Part shown: piece after piece, positions 7,758 to 15,036 of the stretch
How positions within the stretch are numbered: position 1 is the stretch's first letter
Layout of the letters: each line of letters starts with the position of its first letter
Translations under genes and position numbers: made by a program
Notes under the pieces: model-generated
The model's database searches: none
What the model saw: only the letters and a program-made list of their open reading frames with translations
Told to the model about the DNA's origin: nothing
Source: Bacteroidales bacterium
GTDB lineage: Bacteria; Bacteroidota; Bacteroidia; Bacteroidales; JAFGXI01
Length of the DNA: 64,000 bases
NCBI GenBank assembly: GCA_016936665.1
Contig: JAFGXI010000013.1
Location: 1-64,000 of the forward strand
Direction of reading: 5' to 3'

Positions 7758-8168
7758 TTATTTGTGAATTTCTTTAACCCAACTTTTATAAACGGCCTCT
7801 GCTTGTGAGGTGAGCTGCACCAGTTCATGTTCGCTATGTTCCTGAAGTGGCTTGTGGAATTTTCCATATTTAAGCAGCCACGCATTAAATTCATCTTCGC
7901 TGTAGTCCATTTTGGTAATAAACAGGCTGTAAACTTTTCGCCTCATTATATTAGCCGGGCTTTTCTGCCAGTCTTCTTTTGTATTTGAAGAATTGCCACT
8001 TGCCTGATTAGTGAGCCAAATAATAAAAGCTTTGTATTGCCTGTCTGTAAGTTCTCTCAAGCTGCTTTTTTTGCCATCTGTAAATTGTTCTATAAGGTCG
8101 GCACGCTCACCAACGAAGCCTTGAGCTTTCAGTTTCTTTTCTATTGTAAAGTATGCTTTGTAACTCAT
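7758..8168 (-). CDS. Phage Mu gp16/GemA-like regulatory protein
   Basis: This 136-residue protein has a core (about residues 75-130) Ile-Met-Arg-Arg-Lys-Val-Tyr-Ser-Leu-Phe followed by an acidic helix, a Leu-x-Lys-Tyr-Gly segment and a C-terminal helix with Leu-x-x-Leu-x-x-Gln-Ala-Glu. This resembles the DUF1018/gp16 (GemA) family found in the early region of Mu-like phages, where it modulates host gene expression. Its location among early genes of a transposable phage agrees. The match is by pattern only. Confidence 0.55.
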   Translation of the reverse strand: MSYKAYFTIEKKLKAQGFVGERADLIEQFTDGKKSSLRELTDRQYKAFIIWLTNQASGNSSNTKEDWQKSPANIMRRKVYSLFITKMDYSEDEFNAWLLKYGKFHKPLQEHSEHELVQLTSQAEAVYKSWVKEIHK

Positions 8169-8170
8169 AA

Positions 8171-8587
8171 TTATAGTGTGTTGTGCTTATCTAATCGTGG
8201 GAAAACAGCATTCGAACGTGCAATTTTCCAATCTTTCATATCTACAATAGCGTGATTAGAATCTAAAGCCAATTCCATTTCAAGTTTTGGGTGTCTATGC
8301 AAAAAACCAAACATATCATCTCGTATTGTTGTGTCATGTTTGCTTTTTGGGCTTGATTGTTTGTTAAGAATAATATCTAATATTTCAAGCTCTGTTTTAT
8401 TTACAGGCATACAATTGACCTCATCTAAAGTTAAGTCGACTGTTCGTAATGTTTCACCTTCGTAAGTAAACTCAACTTGTAAAATACCTTTTTGGTATCT
8501 TTTGGTGTTAAATTGGTCGTGCTCGTAATGATCTGTCAATTTAAAACCAATCTCTTTTATTTCTTGTTCTGTTATTGCTTTTGTCAT
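8171..8587 (-). CDS. Hypothetical early phage protein
   Basis: This 138-residue soluble protein has a first half that is beta-rich, with a Tyr-x-Lys-Gly-Ile-Leu-Gln-Val-Glu-Phe-Thr-Tyr-Glu-Gly pattern seen in small Bacteroidota phage proteins of unknown role. The second half is more charged. It ends 3 nt before the gp16-like start, so it is in the same operon. No function can be assigned. Confidence 0.5.
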   Translation of the reverse strand: MTKAITEQEIKEIGFKLTDHYEHDQFNTKRYQKGILQVEFTYEGETLRTVDLTLDEVNCMPVNKTELEILDIILNKQSSPKSKHDTTIRDDMFGFLHRHPKLEMELALDSNHAIVDMKDWKIARSNAVFPRLDKHNTL

Positions 8588-8627
8588 AAGCTTGGTATTA
8601 AAGATGGCGTGAACACCCTCTTATTTG

Positions 8628-8882
8628 TTATTCCTCTTCCTTGTAAAACAGATTGTAAAACTTCATATCTCGTTCCTTATCAAAGCCTTTTTCCAAATTT
8701 TCCGGATTGGCATGTACATATACATGAAAGCTCTTATCCAACTTTATCACCGATTTAAAGTATTTCTTGTTGGATTTTACGGCTTGTTTAGGATACATAG
8801 AGAAATCAGGAATTATAGTTTTTGCATCTAAGCCCTCTATTTTACATGCATCATCGAATGTTTTTAACTCTTGTAGTTTCAT
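8628..8882 (-). CDS. Small hypothetical protein sharing an N-terminal module with the 8893-9366 protein family
   Basis: This 84-residue protein has a first ~50 residues (a Thr-Phe-Asp-Asp-Ala-Cys segment, then Pro-Asp-Phe-Ser-Met-Tyr-Pro and a Lys-rich helix) that resemble, from memory, the N-terminus of a mobile-element protein family whose C-terminus carries the Trp-x-Pro-Asp-Trp...Gly-Ser-Arg-Leu-Cys-Phe-Lys-Ser module seen in the gene just upstream. The C-terminal part here does not carry that module. It starts 10 nt after the TAA that would end the readthrough frame of the neighbour. The function is unknown. Confidence 0.5.
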   Translation of the reverse strand: MKLQELKTFDDACKIEGLDAKTIIPDFSMYPKQAVKSNKKYFKSVIKLDKSFHVYVHANPENLEKGFDKERDMKFYNLFYKEEE

Positions 8883-8892
8883 AATTTATTGA

Positions 8893-8994
8893 TTATTTGA
8901 TTAAAATAAAATTTTCGTATACTTCTGTAAATTGTTTTCCTGCAAATTCTGCAAGTTCAGGTGATTTAAAGCAAAGGCGAGAGCCGATAGCCGA
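8893..8994 (-). pseudogene. Detached C-terminal tail of the 8995-9366 gene, after an in-frame TGA
   Basis: Reading on in the same frame past the TGA at 8995-8997 gives 33 sense codons and a TAA at 8893-8895. The peptide contains Gly-Ser-Arg-Leu-Cys-Phe-Lys-Ser-Pro-Glu-Leu-Ala-Glu-Phe-Ala-Gly-Lys-Gln-Phe, a coherent amphipathic end that looks like a real protein terminus rather than chance sequence. I recall very similar C-termini in many small Bacteroidota mobile-element proteins (from memory). Either the TGA is a recent nonsense change, a sequencing error, or it is generated by targeted mutagenesis. Confidence 0.6.
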
Positions 8995-9055
8995 TCACGA
9001 GTACCAGCTACCGCAGACGTCGAACGAGAAGCCCGAAGCTGAAGAACTATCCGAC
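8977..9055 (-). other. Adenine-depleted, G+C-rich segment resembling a DGR variable repeat
   Basis: On the coding (minus) strand only 8 of 79 bases are A and 46 are G or C. The following 60 bases are roughly one third A, like the rest of the operon. The segment covers the codons just before the conserved Gly-Ser-Arg-Leu-Cys-Phe end and includes the in-frame TGA. Selective loss of coding-strand adenines next to a conserved 3' anchor is the expected trace of diversity-generating retroelement mutagenesis; see findings. Confidence 0.55.
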
Positions 9056-9366
9056 ATCTTAAACCAAAGAAAGCATTTTTCCTCATTGCTATTACTCCAA
9101 TCAGGTTGCCAGCCTTCGTTTAAAGTTTCGCATATTAACTCTGCAATAAATTGGTACATAAAATGATCTGATAGATTATCGAACATATTTTCAATTTCTT
9201 CACCAGTTATATTGTTTTCATTAAAAACATCATCTAATGTTTTAATGCGTTCCATTACTGGTTTTAGAATCTCTTTACAAACTATTTCGTTTGCAGATTT
9301 GTCTAATTCAACTGCTTCAAAACCAACTGGAATTGTAACAGGTACTTTAATTGTTTGTTGTTTCAT
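8995..9366 (-). CDS. Hypothetical early phage protein with variable-looking C-terminus, cut short by an in-frame TGA
   Basis: It encodes 123 residues before TGA. Residues 1-80 are helical and acidic. Then comes a Glu-Gly-Trp-Gln-Pro-Asp-Trp-Ser-Asn segment and a Trp-Phe-Lys-Met motif (about residues 85-103), a Ser/Gly/Phe-rich stretch encoded by the adenine-poor segment, and the stop. A conserved-looking tail continues in frame to 8893. The ATG at 9366 overlaps the upstream stop by 4 nt. The Gly-x-Arg-Leu-Cys-Phe end recalls the termini of C-type-lectin-fold proteins diversified by retroelements, which is an inference from pattern. The function is unknown. Confidence 0.6.
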   Translation of the reverse strand: MKQQTIKVPVTIPVGFEAVELDKSANEIVCKEILKPVMERIKTLDDVFNENNITGEEIENMFDNLSDHFMYQFIAELICETLNEGWQPDWSNSNEEKCFLWFKMSDSSSASGFSFDVCGSWYS

Positions 9367-9602
9367 GATTTTTGTGTTATGTCAAATGTTTGATTTTTAT
9401 TACTTTTTAATGCTTTTTCTAAGCTGTTCATAGCTTGTAAACCGCCTTTGGCTTTCATCAGTTTACAAGCTTCGTTGGTGTAGTTTACAATCCAGTCCTC
9501 TGTCAATTTTTCAAGCTGATTGAAAGATGTTACTTTCGCCTGAATATTTGAGGAGTGAATTTCCTTTGCAAACTCTTTGGGGTTTCTTGCTTTTAGCTTC
9601 AT
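9363..9602 (-). CDS. Small hypothetical phage protein
   Basis: This 79-residue helical basic protein begins at the ATG at 9602, which overlaps the upstream stop by one base (TAATG). The longer frame upstream lies inside the membrane protein gene and is not needed. It ends overlapping the next start by 4 nt. No domain is recognised. Confidence 0.5.
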   Translation of the reverse strand: MKLKARNPKEFAKEIHSSNIQAKVTSFNQLEKLTEDWIVNYTNEACKLMKAKGGLQAMNSLEKALKSNKNQTFDITQKS

Positions 9603-9859
9603 TACAAGTAAGAATTGATAAATTGTGCTGCAAATACGCCTATAATGCTTCCTGCCATTGCTCCAAATGAATAAGTAAGCCTGTCGACAATGTTCGATAT
9701 GGCTATGCGTTTTACATTGATAGTCCACAGATACGAGATAGTAAAACCTGTAAAAGCAATGCCTAAAAGCATGTGGTGTCCTACAAAATAGATGTTAGCA
9801 CTTACAAGCGATACCTGTAAAAATGCTGTAACGAATAATTTGATATCTTTCTTTTTCAT
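9602..9859 (-). CDS. Small phage membrane protein
   Basis: This 85-residue protein starts at the ATG at 9859, with a basic N-terminus (Met-Lys-Lys-Lys-Asp). It has two to three hydrophobic helices (about residues 8-25, 30-46 and 62-80) with Gly-rich packing at the end. It is in the early operon between a DUF3820 protein and a small basic protein. The role is unknown; an effect on the host membrane or superinfection is possible. Confidence 0.5.
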   Translation of the reverse strand: MKKKDIKLFVTAFLQVSLVSANIYFVGHHMLLGIAFTGFTISYLWTINVKRIAISNIVDRLTYSFGAMAGSIIGVFAAQFINSYL

Positions 9860-9861
9860 GA

Positions 9862-10050
9862 TTAAAAACAATCTCTAATATTTTCTTTGTCTAAAACTTC
9901 TCTGTTTTCTTCTATATAAGCTTTTACAGCCTCATCTTTAAGCCCGCCTTTATCGTATAACCAAATAAGGTAAGAGGCTGGTATATTTGCCATTTTGTGG
10001 CCTTTGTATTTACCAAAAGGCATTAAGTCAAAATCTTTCATATTGCTCAT
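9862..10050 (-). CDS. DUF3820 family small protein
   Basis: This 62-residue protein carries the family's core Met-Pro-Phe-Gly-Lys-Tyr-Lys-Gly motif (residues 10-17), followed by Ile-Pro-Ala-Ser-Tyr-Leu-Ile-Trp-Leu-Tyr and an acidic helix ending in Val-Leu. That is nearly the whole length of the DUF3820 domain, which also occurs beside or inside exonuclease-like proteins in phages. Its exact biochemical role is not known. It sits 3 nt upstream of the membrane protein gene. Confidence 0.75.
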   Translation of the reverse strand: MSNMKDFDLMPFGKYKGHKMANIPASYLIWLYDKGGLKDEAVKAYIEENREVLDKENIRDCF

Positions 10051-10056
10051 AATTAT

Positions 10057-10389
10057 TTAATGTATAGAACCCTCTTTAACCATATCGTCATACTCGCTCT
10101 TAGAGGTTCTGCTTTCGTTCTTATCGAATGCATCCTTAAGGTTTTTCATTATACCGATATAGTCGAAAGGTTCTTGTTTTGCTAATTCCACTTTCCAGTC
10201 TAACTCGAATCGCTCTTTTAGTATTCTTTTAGCATTCACCCCTAAAAAACGATAATAAGTTCGTTTGCTAATAAAGAAATTGGGCTGCAAAATCTTTTTG
10301 TGAATAAAGGTTCTAGAGAATCCTCTATCTGTAAAAAACATATCAATCTCTTGAACTCTGCAAGCCTTTAGTAGAGCGTTTTTATTCAT
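10057..10389 (-). CDS. Hypothetical early phage protein
   Basis: The protein is 110 residues from the ATG at 10389. A longer frame to 10455 would overlap the DUF3164 gene by 44 nt, so the shorter start is preferred. It is basic, with aromatic-rich central residues (Phe-Phe-Ile-Ser-Lys-Arg-Thr-Tyr-Tyr-Arg-Phe-Leu) that may form a helix-turn-helix-like element. It ends in an acidic tail. No family is recognised. Confidence 0.5.
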   Translation of the reverse strand: MNKNALLKACRVQEIDMFFTDRGFSRTFIHKKILQPNFFISKRTYYRFLGVNAKRILKERFELDWKVELAKQEPFDYIGIMKNLKDAFDKNESRTSKSEYDDMVKEGSIH

Positions 10390-10411
10390 TGTCTTAGTAG
10401 GTTTTGGGTAT

Positions 10412-11059
10412 TTAAATACTTGTGAATGATAAGTCGATATTTCTCCATCTCTCATCTTTATCGGTTACTTTAAACTCGTATCCAAAGCCTTTTAAACGAT
10501 AATTAAATGATTCTTTAATGAGTTTTAAACCTTCTAACCAACGTGGGTCATCGTATTTGTCTTCGTGCTTAATCAGATTCATTACTCTACTGTATTCTAA
10601 ATCCCCATCTTTGTTCTTTTCTATAAAAGAAACCAGTATCTCGAATAGCTTAATATTACGTTTCTTAACAGTGTCGTGCAAAAACTCTTTTATCATTTCT
10701 GTAGCTTTAACAGCCCTCTCGTCCCACAATGGTTCTGTTCTGCGTAAGCGAGTTACTCTACGAGTTCCATTGCTATGTGTAAGAGAAAATCCACCTTTCG
10801 AGTTCTTTCGCATTTTTCCATATTCGGTCAATTTTATTTCTTGCATCTCAAGAACTTCGTGGCACTCTTCTTTGAAAGCCTGTAAACGAAGTTCTAGATC
10901 TAAAGCTTTATCGACTAAATTCATGATAGAAGCATCTCTTCCAATGATGTATTCTTTTTCTTCTTTTTCTCTTTTTGTTTGCTCTGCTTTTTGCTTTTTA
11001 GCCAAAGCTTCTTGTAATTGTTCAGCACTTAAGCTGCTTAAATCAATCTCTTGCTTCAT
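10412..11059 (-). CDS. DUF3164 family protein of transposable phages
   Basis: This 215-residue protein has an N-terminal coiled coil (about residues 10-35, rich in Lys, Glu and Gln). A DUF3164 core follows, with a Tyr-Gly-x-Met-Arg-Lys-Asn-Ser-Lys-Gly-Gly-Phe-Ser-Leu segment (about 80-95), an Arg-Arg-Val-Thr-Arg strand and a long helical C-terminus. This family is characteristic of the early region of Mu-like phages. Its molecular function is not established. It starts 4 nt after the upstream gene's stop. Confidence 0.75.
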   Translation of the reverse strand: MKQEIDLSSLSAEQLQEALAKKQKAEQTKREKEEKEYIIGRDASIMNLVDKALDLELRLQAFKEECHEVLEMQEIKLTEYGKMRKNSKGGFSLTHSNGTRRVTRLRRTEPLWDERAVKATEMIKEFLHDTVKKRNIKLFEILVSFIEKNKDGDLEYSRVMNLIKHEDKYDDPRWLEGLKLIKESFNYRLKGFGYEFKVTDKDERWRNIDLSFTSI

Positions 11060-11063
11060 GGTT

Positions 11064-11453
11064 TTAAATTTTGATATTTGACAATATTTTTAAATAATTC
11101 TCTTGATAAACATGTTCAACTTCAGGACTAAACATGAAGATGTGCATTGTGTTATTAAACTGCGATTTGTCAATGAATTTCTGCTCGTTGTAAAGCATCG
11201 CAATTAACTTTTCTTCGTAGCTTTTAAACTCAGTTCTCCACCAGTTCCAAAACATGGCATCTTGATGTATGGCTTCTCTGTATTTATCATATTCTGAGTC
11301 AACAGGGTAATGCAATTCTAAGAATGACATTCCTGTCCAGAACACACATAGGTTGTAATCAAATTCGTTTATATTTGAGCGTTTCAATACTGCATGTAAT
11401 ATCTGCTGATACTCACTTCGTTGCTTTTGTATTTTCGTCTTTTTTGTTTTCAT
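11064..11453 (-). CDS. Hypothetical early phage protein
   Basis: This 129-residue protein has a basic N-terminus and a central region rich in Trp, Phe and Tyr (Phe-Trp-Asn-Trp-Trp-Arg-Thr-Glu-Phe). It is compact and probably helical, without membrane segments or cysteine motifs beyond one Cys. It lies between the RecA-like ATPase gene and the DUF3164 gene with 4-12 nt gaps, so it is co-transcribed with transposition genes. The function is unknown. Confidence 0.5.
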   Translation of the reverse strand: MKTKKTKIQKQRSEYQQILHAVLKRSNINEFDYNLCVFWTGMSFLELHYPVDSEYDKYREAIHQDAMFWNWWRTEFKSYEEKLIAMLYNEQKFIDKSQFNNTMHIFMFSPEVEHVYQENYLKILSNIKI

Positions 11454-11465
11454 GATATTTTTTCT

Positions 11466-12083
11466 TTAGTCGATATCACCCCAATAACTGTCGGCACCTT
11501 CTGCCCAAATGGTGTATTCAGCACCACCACCGTATCGGCTTGTAGGGAAAGCTTTGTAGCCTTCAATGAATATTTTTACATCGGCATCGTATCTTACAAT
11601 CTTTGCAGAACGCCCTTCAGGTTGTTTGCCTTCAGCATGCGATATAAAAATGAATAGCTTCTTTGGGAACTCTTCTTTAAGTGCGATGTATTCTTTCTTG
11701 GTTAAACCTGTGTATTGGTATGAATCTATGATGATGATATCTTTACTTTTACGCTTTCTTAAACGTTCTTTAAGTTCTTCGACAGGCTCTCTGTCTAGCA
11801 AAATAAAACGCCTTGCAACTTCTCTCATGCCTGTGTTTACAACAGCTCGTTGCATCGATTTACGTGCACCTTCCTCCATTGTATTGTAGGCTACTGTTCC
11901 AAACGCAGTTATGTATTTTGCCAATTGCATTGCAAAGCTTGTTTTTCCATTTCCAGATGCTCCCCAAATCAACCATACACCTGAACGTTCAGGTTTTCCA
12001 AACGATTCTAACCAAGCACCTTCGAAAGCCATTTCTTTAAATCTTCGTTTTTCTAATTCTGCTACTGATACAGCTCTGTTCAT
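11466..12083 (-). CDS. RecA/KaiC-like P-loop ATPase of the early operon
   Basis: This 205-residue protein has Walker A Gly-Ala-Ser-Gly-Asn-Gly-Lys-Thr at residues 41-48 and Walker B Ile-Ile-Ile-Ile-Asp at 116-120. A Ser-His-Ala segment near 147 could be the sensor strand. The order of motifs and short length suggest a RecA/KaiC-type ATPase core without extra domains. It follows the MuB-type gene by 9 nt. A role in replication, strand exchange or helping target selection during transposition is inferred from context. Finding a second ATPase directly after MuB is unusual compared with phage Mu itself. Confidence 0.7.
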   Translation of the reverse strand: MNRAVSVAELEKRRFKEMAFEGAWLESFGKPERSGVWLIWGASGNGKTSFAMQLAKYITAFGTVAYNTMEEGARKSMQRAVVNTGMREVARRFILLDREPVEELKERLRKRKSKDIIIIDSYQYTGLTKKEYIALKEEFPKKLFIFISHAEGKQPEGRSAKIVRYDADVKIFIEGYKAFPTSRYGGGAEYTIWAEGADSYWGDID

Positions 12084-12092
12084 CCTAGTAGT

Positions 12093-12953
12093 TTAGCCGA
12101 TTTGCTTATTCATGTTCTTAGTAGCATGTATCTTGCGTTTAACACGTCTAAGGTCACGCTCGCTATCTTGAAAAATATCTTTGATGGTTTTATTCTCGTT
12201 AATACCATTGGCTCTGCATATCTGAGATACATCGGTAGAACCAATACCCGGTAATTCGATAAACTTTCTGCCAATTCGTGAGTAAATCTCTTTGTAGCCT
12301 TTTTTGTTGAGCCTAAGACCTTTTTTTACTCGTTTGGCTAAATGGTCAGTGGCAAGTAAAGCAATGCCACAATGGTCTTCTAACTGATTGTATAGGGTGA
12401 TAAAGAAATACAAGACCTGGTCAGTTAGCTTGTCTGCTTCGTCCATAATAATAATGGGTTGTTCTTGCTTCTTAAGTTTGCTAACCACTTCCATCATCAT
12501 TTCAGCTACGGTTAAACCGCTATGATCTTCACCCATTTGTCGGAGTAGCTCTGCTAAAAAGTATTTGCGGTTCCAGTATTCGTTACAGCTTAATAAGTAA
12601 GCTCGCTTGTGGTTCTGAACATAATGCTTTGCACAAAACGATTTACCTGTTCCTGCATCACCTATTACTCCAAATACCATCGAATTGTATTGTGCATCTG
12701 TCAAAATGTGAGTTAATGCTTTGAAGTCTCTTGTTTCAACGACTTGCCACTGGTTTTCGTTAAAGCCTATTTGTGTAGCAATATTACGCCACATTTCGTC
12801 TTTAATTAGCGACCAATTACCATTTAAAACCTGACTTACAGTTGCAGAACTTACACCTTTAAGTGAGTTGGCAGCCTTGTTTTGCGATGCGTATCGCTGT
12901 GCATACTCCTGTAATTTTTCTGCGATTTGTTGTTTTTGCTCGTTGTTTATCAT
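12093..12953 (-). CDS. MuB-type AAA ATPase, transposition target-capture protein
   Basis: This 286-residue protein has an N-terminal helix-turn-helix domain (about residues 1-60, with a Val-Ser-Ser-Ala-Thr-Val-Ser-Gln-Val-Leu-Asn-Gly element as in MuB and repressors). An AAA core follows with Walker A Gly-Asp-Ala-Gly-Thr-Gly-Lys-Ser (98-105) and Walker B Ile-Ile-Ile-Met-Asp-Glu (167-172), then a C-terminal helical domain. In Mu, MuB binds target DNA with ATP and stimulates MuA. The length and order fit. It lies just downstream of the transposase gene with a 57-bp gap that holds a hairpin. Confidence 0.88.
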   Translation of the reverse strand: MINNEQKQQIAEKLQEYAQRYASQNKAANSLKGVSSATVSQVLNGNWSLIKDEMWRNIATQIGFNENQWQVVETRDFKALTHILTDAQYNSMVFGVIGDAGTGKSFCAKHYVQNHKRAYLLSCNEYWNRKYFLAELLRQMGEDHSGLTVAEMMMEVVSKLKKQEQPIIIMDEADKLTDQVLYFFITLYNQLEDHCGIALLATDHLAKRVKKGLRLNKKGYKEIYSRIGRKFIELPGIGSTDVSQICRANGINENKTIKDIFQDSERDLRRVKRKIHATKNMNKQIG

Positions 12954-12974
12954 AACTTTGTATTGATTTTAGAT

Positions 12975-13000
12975 GCCCGATTGGATTCGTCCTTTCGGGC
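12975..13000. promoter_or_regulatory. Intercistronic hairpin between transposase and MuB-type genes
   Basis: Arms gcccga (12975-12980) and tcgggc (12995-13000) enclose a 14-nt loop in the 57-bp gap after the transposase stop. On the minus (coding) strand no T-run follows, so it is not a standard terminator in that direction. It may tune the A:B ratio through mRNA processing or translation. Confidence 0.35.
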
Positions 13001-13010
13001 GTTGTTTTTA

Positions 13011-15032
13011 TTAGTATTGTGCGTAATAGTTAATATATTCCTTCTCATCTACAGGTGTAAAATTGCTCACCACCTTGTCGTAATCTGTCATTGGAACAGC
13101 TTTGCGTTTTTTTATTGGTTTCTTTTTTGTTTTGCGTGTAGCTCCTAAAGGCTTTGGTGTATTGTAGCCTTGCTGTTCTGCTGTCGCTTCGTGCTCGTGC
13201 AATATTTCTTGTGCAGCATCTTGAACCTCAACCTGCTTGTCTTTTCGTTCTTGCAATACATTTTGGATGTATTCCATTTCGCCAGTTTCCTGTTCCTGCT
13301 TACCTCTGTGTATTTCTACCTTTGTGGTTAACTCAGTTTCAAAACGTAAACCCAATGCATCTTGAGTATAGATGTAGATCATATCCATATCTACAGGGTC
13401 GAACTTGATAACAAACTTCTTATCTATGTTCTTGGTATGCCAGTCCATATCAGGCATACCGTCTGCACGTTTCTTGTCGTAAGTGTATTTAACGCCTTTG
13501 TGTGTGAATGTTAAGCCGTAAGCCGAATACATAACTGGCTTCTCTCTTTGTATCCAAAACAAGTCTACCATTTCGAACATGGTAATTTCAGGAGCCTGCG
13601 GATTGTTACTTTCTCTATACATTTGGTTACGAGGCACACCAGTTGCATAATGGGGTGCGTTGTTCCACTCCATGCGAGCTTCAATATAAGCAGCAACCAT
13701 TTCATCGTAAGTGTATAGATTTTCTTTATTAGCCAGTATAAACTCCATGTTGGCTTTACTTTCTTGCTTTTTAGTAGTAATATTCTGACCTGTAAAGCCT
13801 GGATACTTGGCTAATATTTGTTGTTGGAATCTGCCAAAGGCACTTTCTATGGTTTTAGATTTACCATTGTATGGCTGTGTTCTAACAGATAGTCTTGATA
13901 GTTTGTCTAAGAATCCTGCATTTTCGAGCTTGTTATGTCCACCTTGATTATCGGCAACACGCTCGTAAGGTCTGTGGCCTGCTGTTTTTACAGCCATTCT
14001 GTAAGCAAAATACTGTGCTTCAAAATCTTCTGTTTTAGATATATGATATCCTAAGAACACTTCACTGTAGGCATCCATTACCTCGTAGACTTGAACTGTA
14101 GAAACTTTGCTGTTTTCATCTAAAAAGAATAAGTTAAGTTTTGTTCCATCACCATACCATAAGCTATCCCGAAGTGTTGGCATTTTGGTGCTTAATTGGT
14201 AAGCATACTTCTCTTTGTAGGCTTTAGAACCGTATCGGTGTGAATACCACAATGGTTTAATATCTTCTCTGTATAAGAAATTACGGACTGTTTTTTCCTT
14301 TTTAAGAACCTTCCAATTTTCCTGCTCTGCTCGTGCGTTGTATTCGTGGAATAACTGAGTAATAGTAGCACACTTGTTCACTTGATTCGCCCAACGACTC
14401 ACAGCCCACATTTGAGCAGCTTCGTTTAATTTCTCAGCCGATTTGTTGTTGAAGTTGGCGTGGATTAAACTCTCGTAACTTTCTGCTTTGTAGTTCTTAG
14501 CTTTCTCTCTAAGCCTACGAACATTTTTCGGTAATGAATGTGGGAAAGTATGCTGAGGTAGTTCTTGAATAATTGTAGACATGTTTTCCCAAAGATTTTT
14601 AGTATTCTTTCCTAAAGCTTTAGCTCTGCCTGTGCGTGTCATTACTATCTTATGAATGGCATTAAGAACTGATGCGTTGGCAACATATTCTTTTTTAGTT
14701 TTTTCGGGTAATGCTTTGTCGTTGTCGAATGTATAAGTATCGAAGAACTTTACAGCTTCGCTGTCAATTTCTAAGAAGTCTGTAAATGCGGTTTGTTTGG
14801 TTGTTTTGTGTGGGTCGCCAAATTCTGTTCTCAATCTTGACTTTATATCTTCATCTAATAAATCAAATGTTAACATGGCTGGATTATTATTACCCTTACC
14901 CATTCTTTTGCGTATATGCGGTCTATATCTTACCAAGTTTTTATACTTCGTTGCAGATAAAATTCCACTTTCAACAAGAGCAGGCCTGCTAACACAAAGA
15001 ATATTATCAATATAGTCGTATATAATTTTCAT
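13011..15032 (-). CDS. MuA-type DDE transposase
   Basis: The protein is about 673 residues from the ATG at 15032; a TTG at 15047 would add five, overlapping the upstream gene. The N-terminal ~75 residues form a DNA-binding region. The integrase-core catalytic triad is visible (numbering from the TTG): Asp300 in Trp-Tyr-Gly-Asp-Gly-Thr, Asp366 in Val-Ala-Asp-Asn-Gln-Gly-Gly, and Glu401 in Lys-Thr-Ile-Glu-Ser-Ala-Phe. A Mu-type beta-barrel domain follows (about 500-590), and the C-terminus is basic, as where MuA contacts MuB. It catalyses strand nicking and joining at phage ends. The 58-aa Ner-like gene ends 4 nt upstream. Confidence 0.93.
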   Translation of the reverse strand: MKIIYDYIDNILCVSRPALVESGILSATKYKNLVRYRPHIRKRMGKGNNNPAMLTFDLLDEDIKSRLRTEFGDPHKTTKQTAFTDFLEIDSEAVKFFDTYTFDNDKALPEKTKKEYVANASVLNAIHKIVMTRTGRAKALGKNTKNLWENMSTIIQELPQHTFPHSLPKNVRRLREKAKNYKAESYESLIHANFNNKSAEKLNEAAQMWAVSRWANQVNKCATITQLFHEYNARAEQENWKVLKKEKTVRNFLYREDIKPLWYSHRYGSKAYKEKYAYQLSTKMPTLRDSLWYGDGTKLNLFFLDENSKVSTVQVYEVMDAYSEVFLGYHISKTEDFEAQYFAYRMAVKTAGHRPYERVADNQGGHNKLENAGFLDKLSRLSVRTQPYNGKSKTIESAFGRFQQQILAKYPGFTGQNITTKKQESKANMEFILANKENLYTYDEMVAAYIEARMEWNNAPHYATGVPRNQMYRESNNPQAPEITMFEMVDLFWIQREKPVMYSAYGLTFTHKGVKYTYDKKRADGMPDMDWHTKNIDKKFVIKFDPVDMDMIYIYTQDALGLRFETELTTKVEIHRGKQEQETGEMEYIQNVLQERKDKQVEVQDAAQEILHEHEATAEQQGYNTPKPLGATRKTKKKPIKKRKAVPMTDYDKVVSNFTPVDEKEYINYYAQY

Positions 15033-15036
15033 ATAT

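Noticed and set aside
8897..9166. Rightward 89-codon ORF opposite the adenine-poor gene
   Set aside because: It is antisense to the early operon, has no spacing or promoter of its own, and exists because the segment is G+C-rich; the leftward frame with a coherent tail is the better reading.
10518..11081. 187-codon ORF on the plus strand
   Set aside because: It is the antisense shadow of the DUF3164 gene, which has a recognised family and fits the operon.
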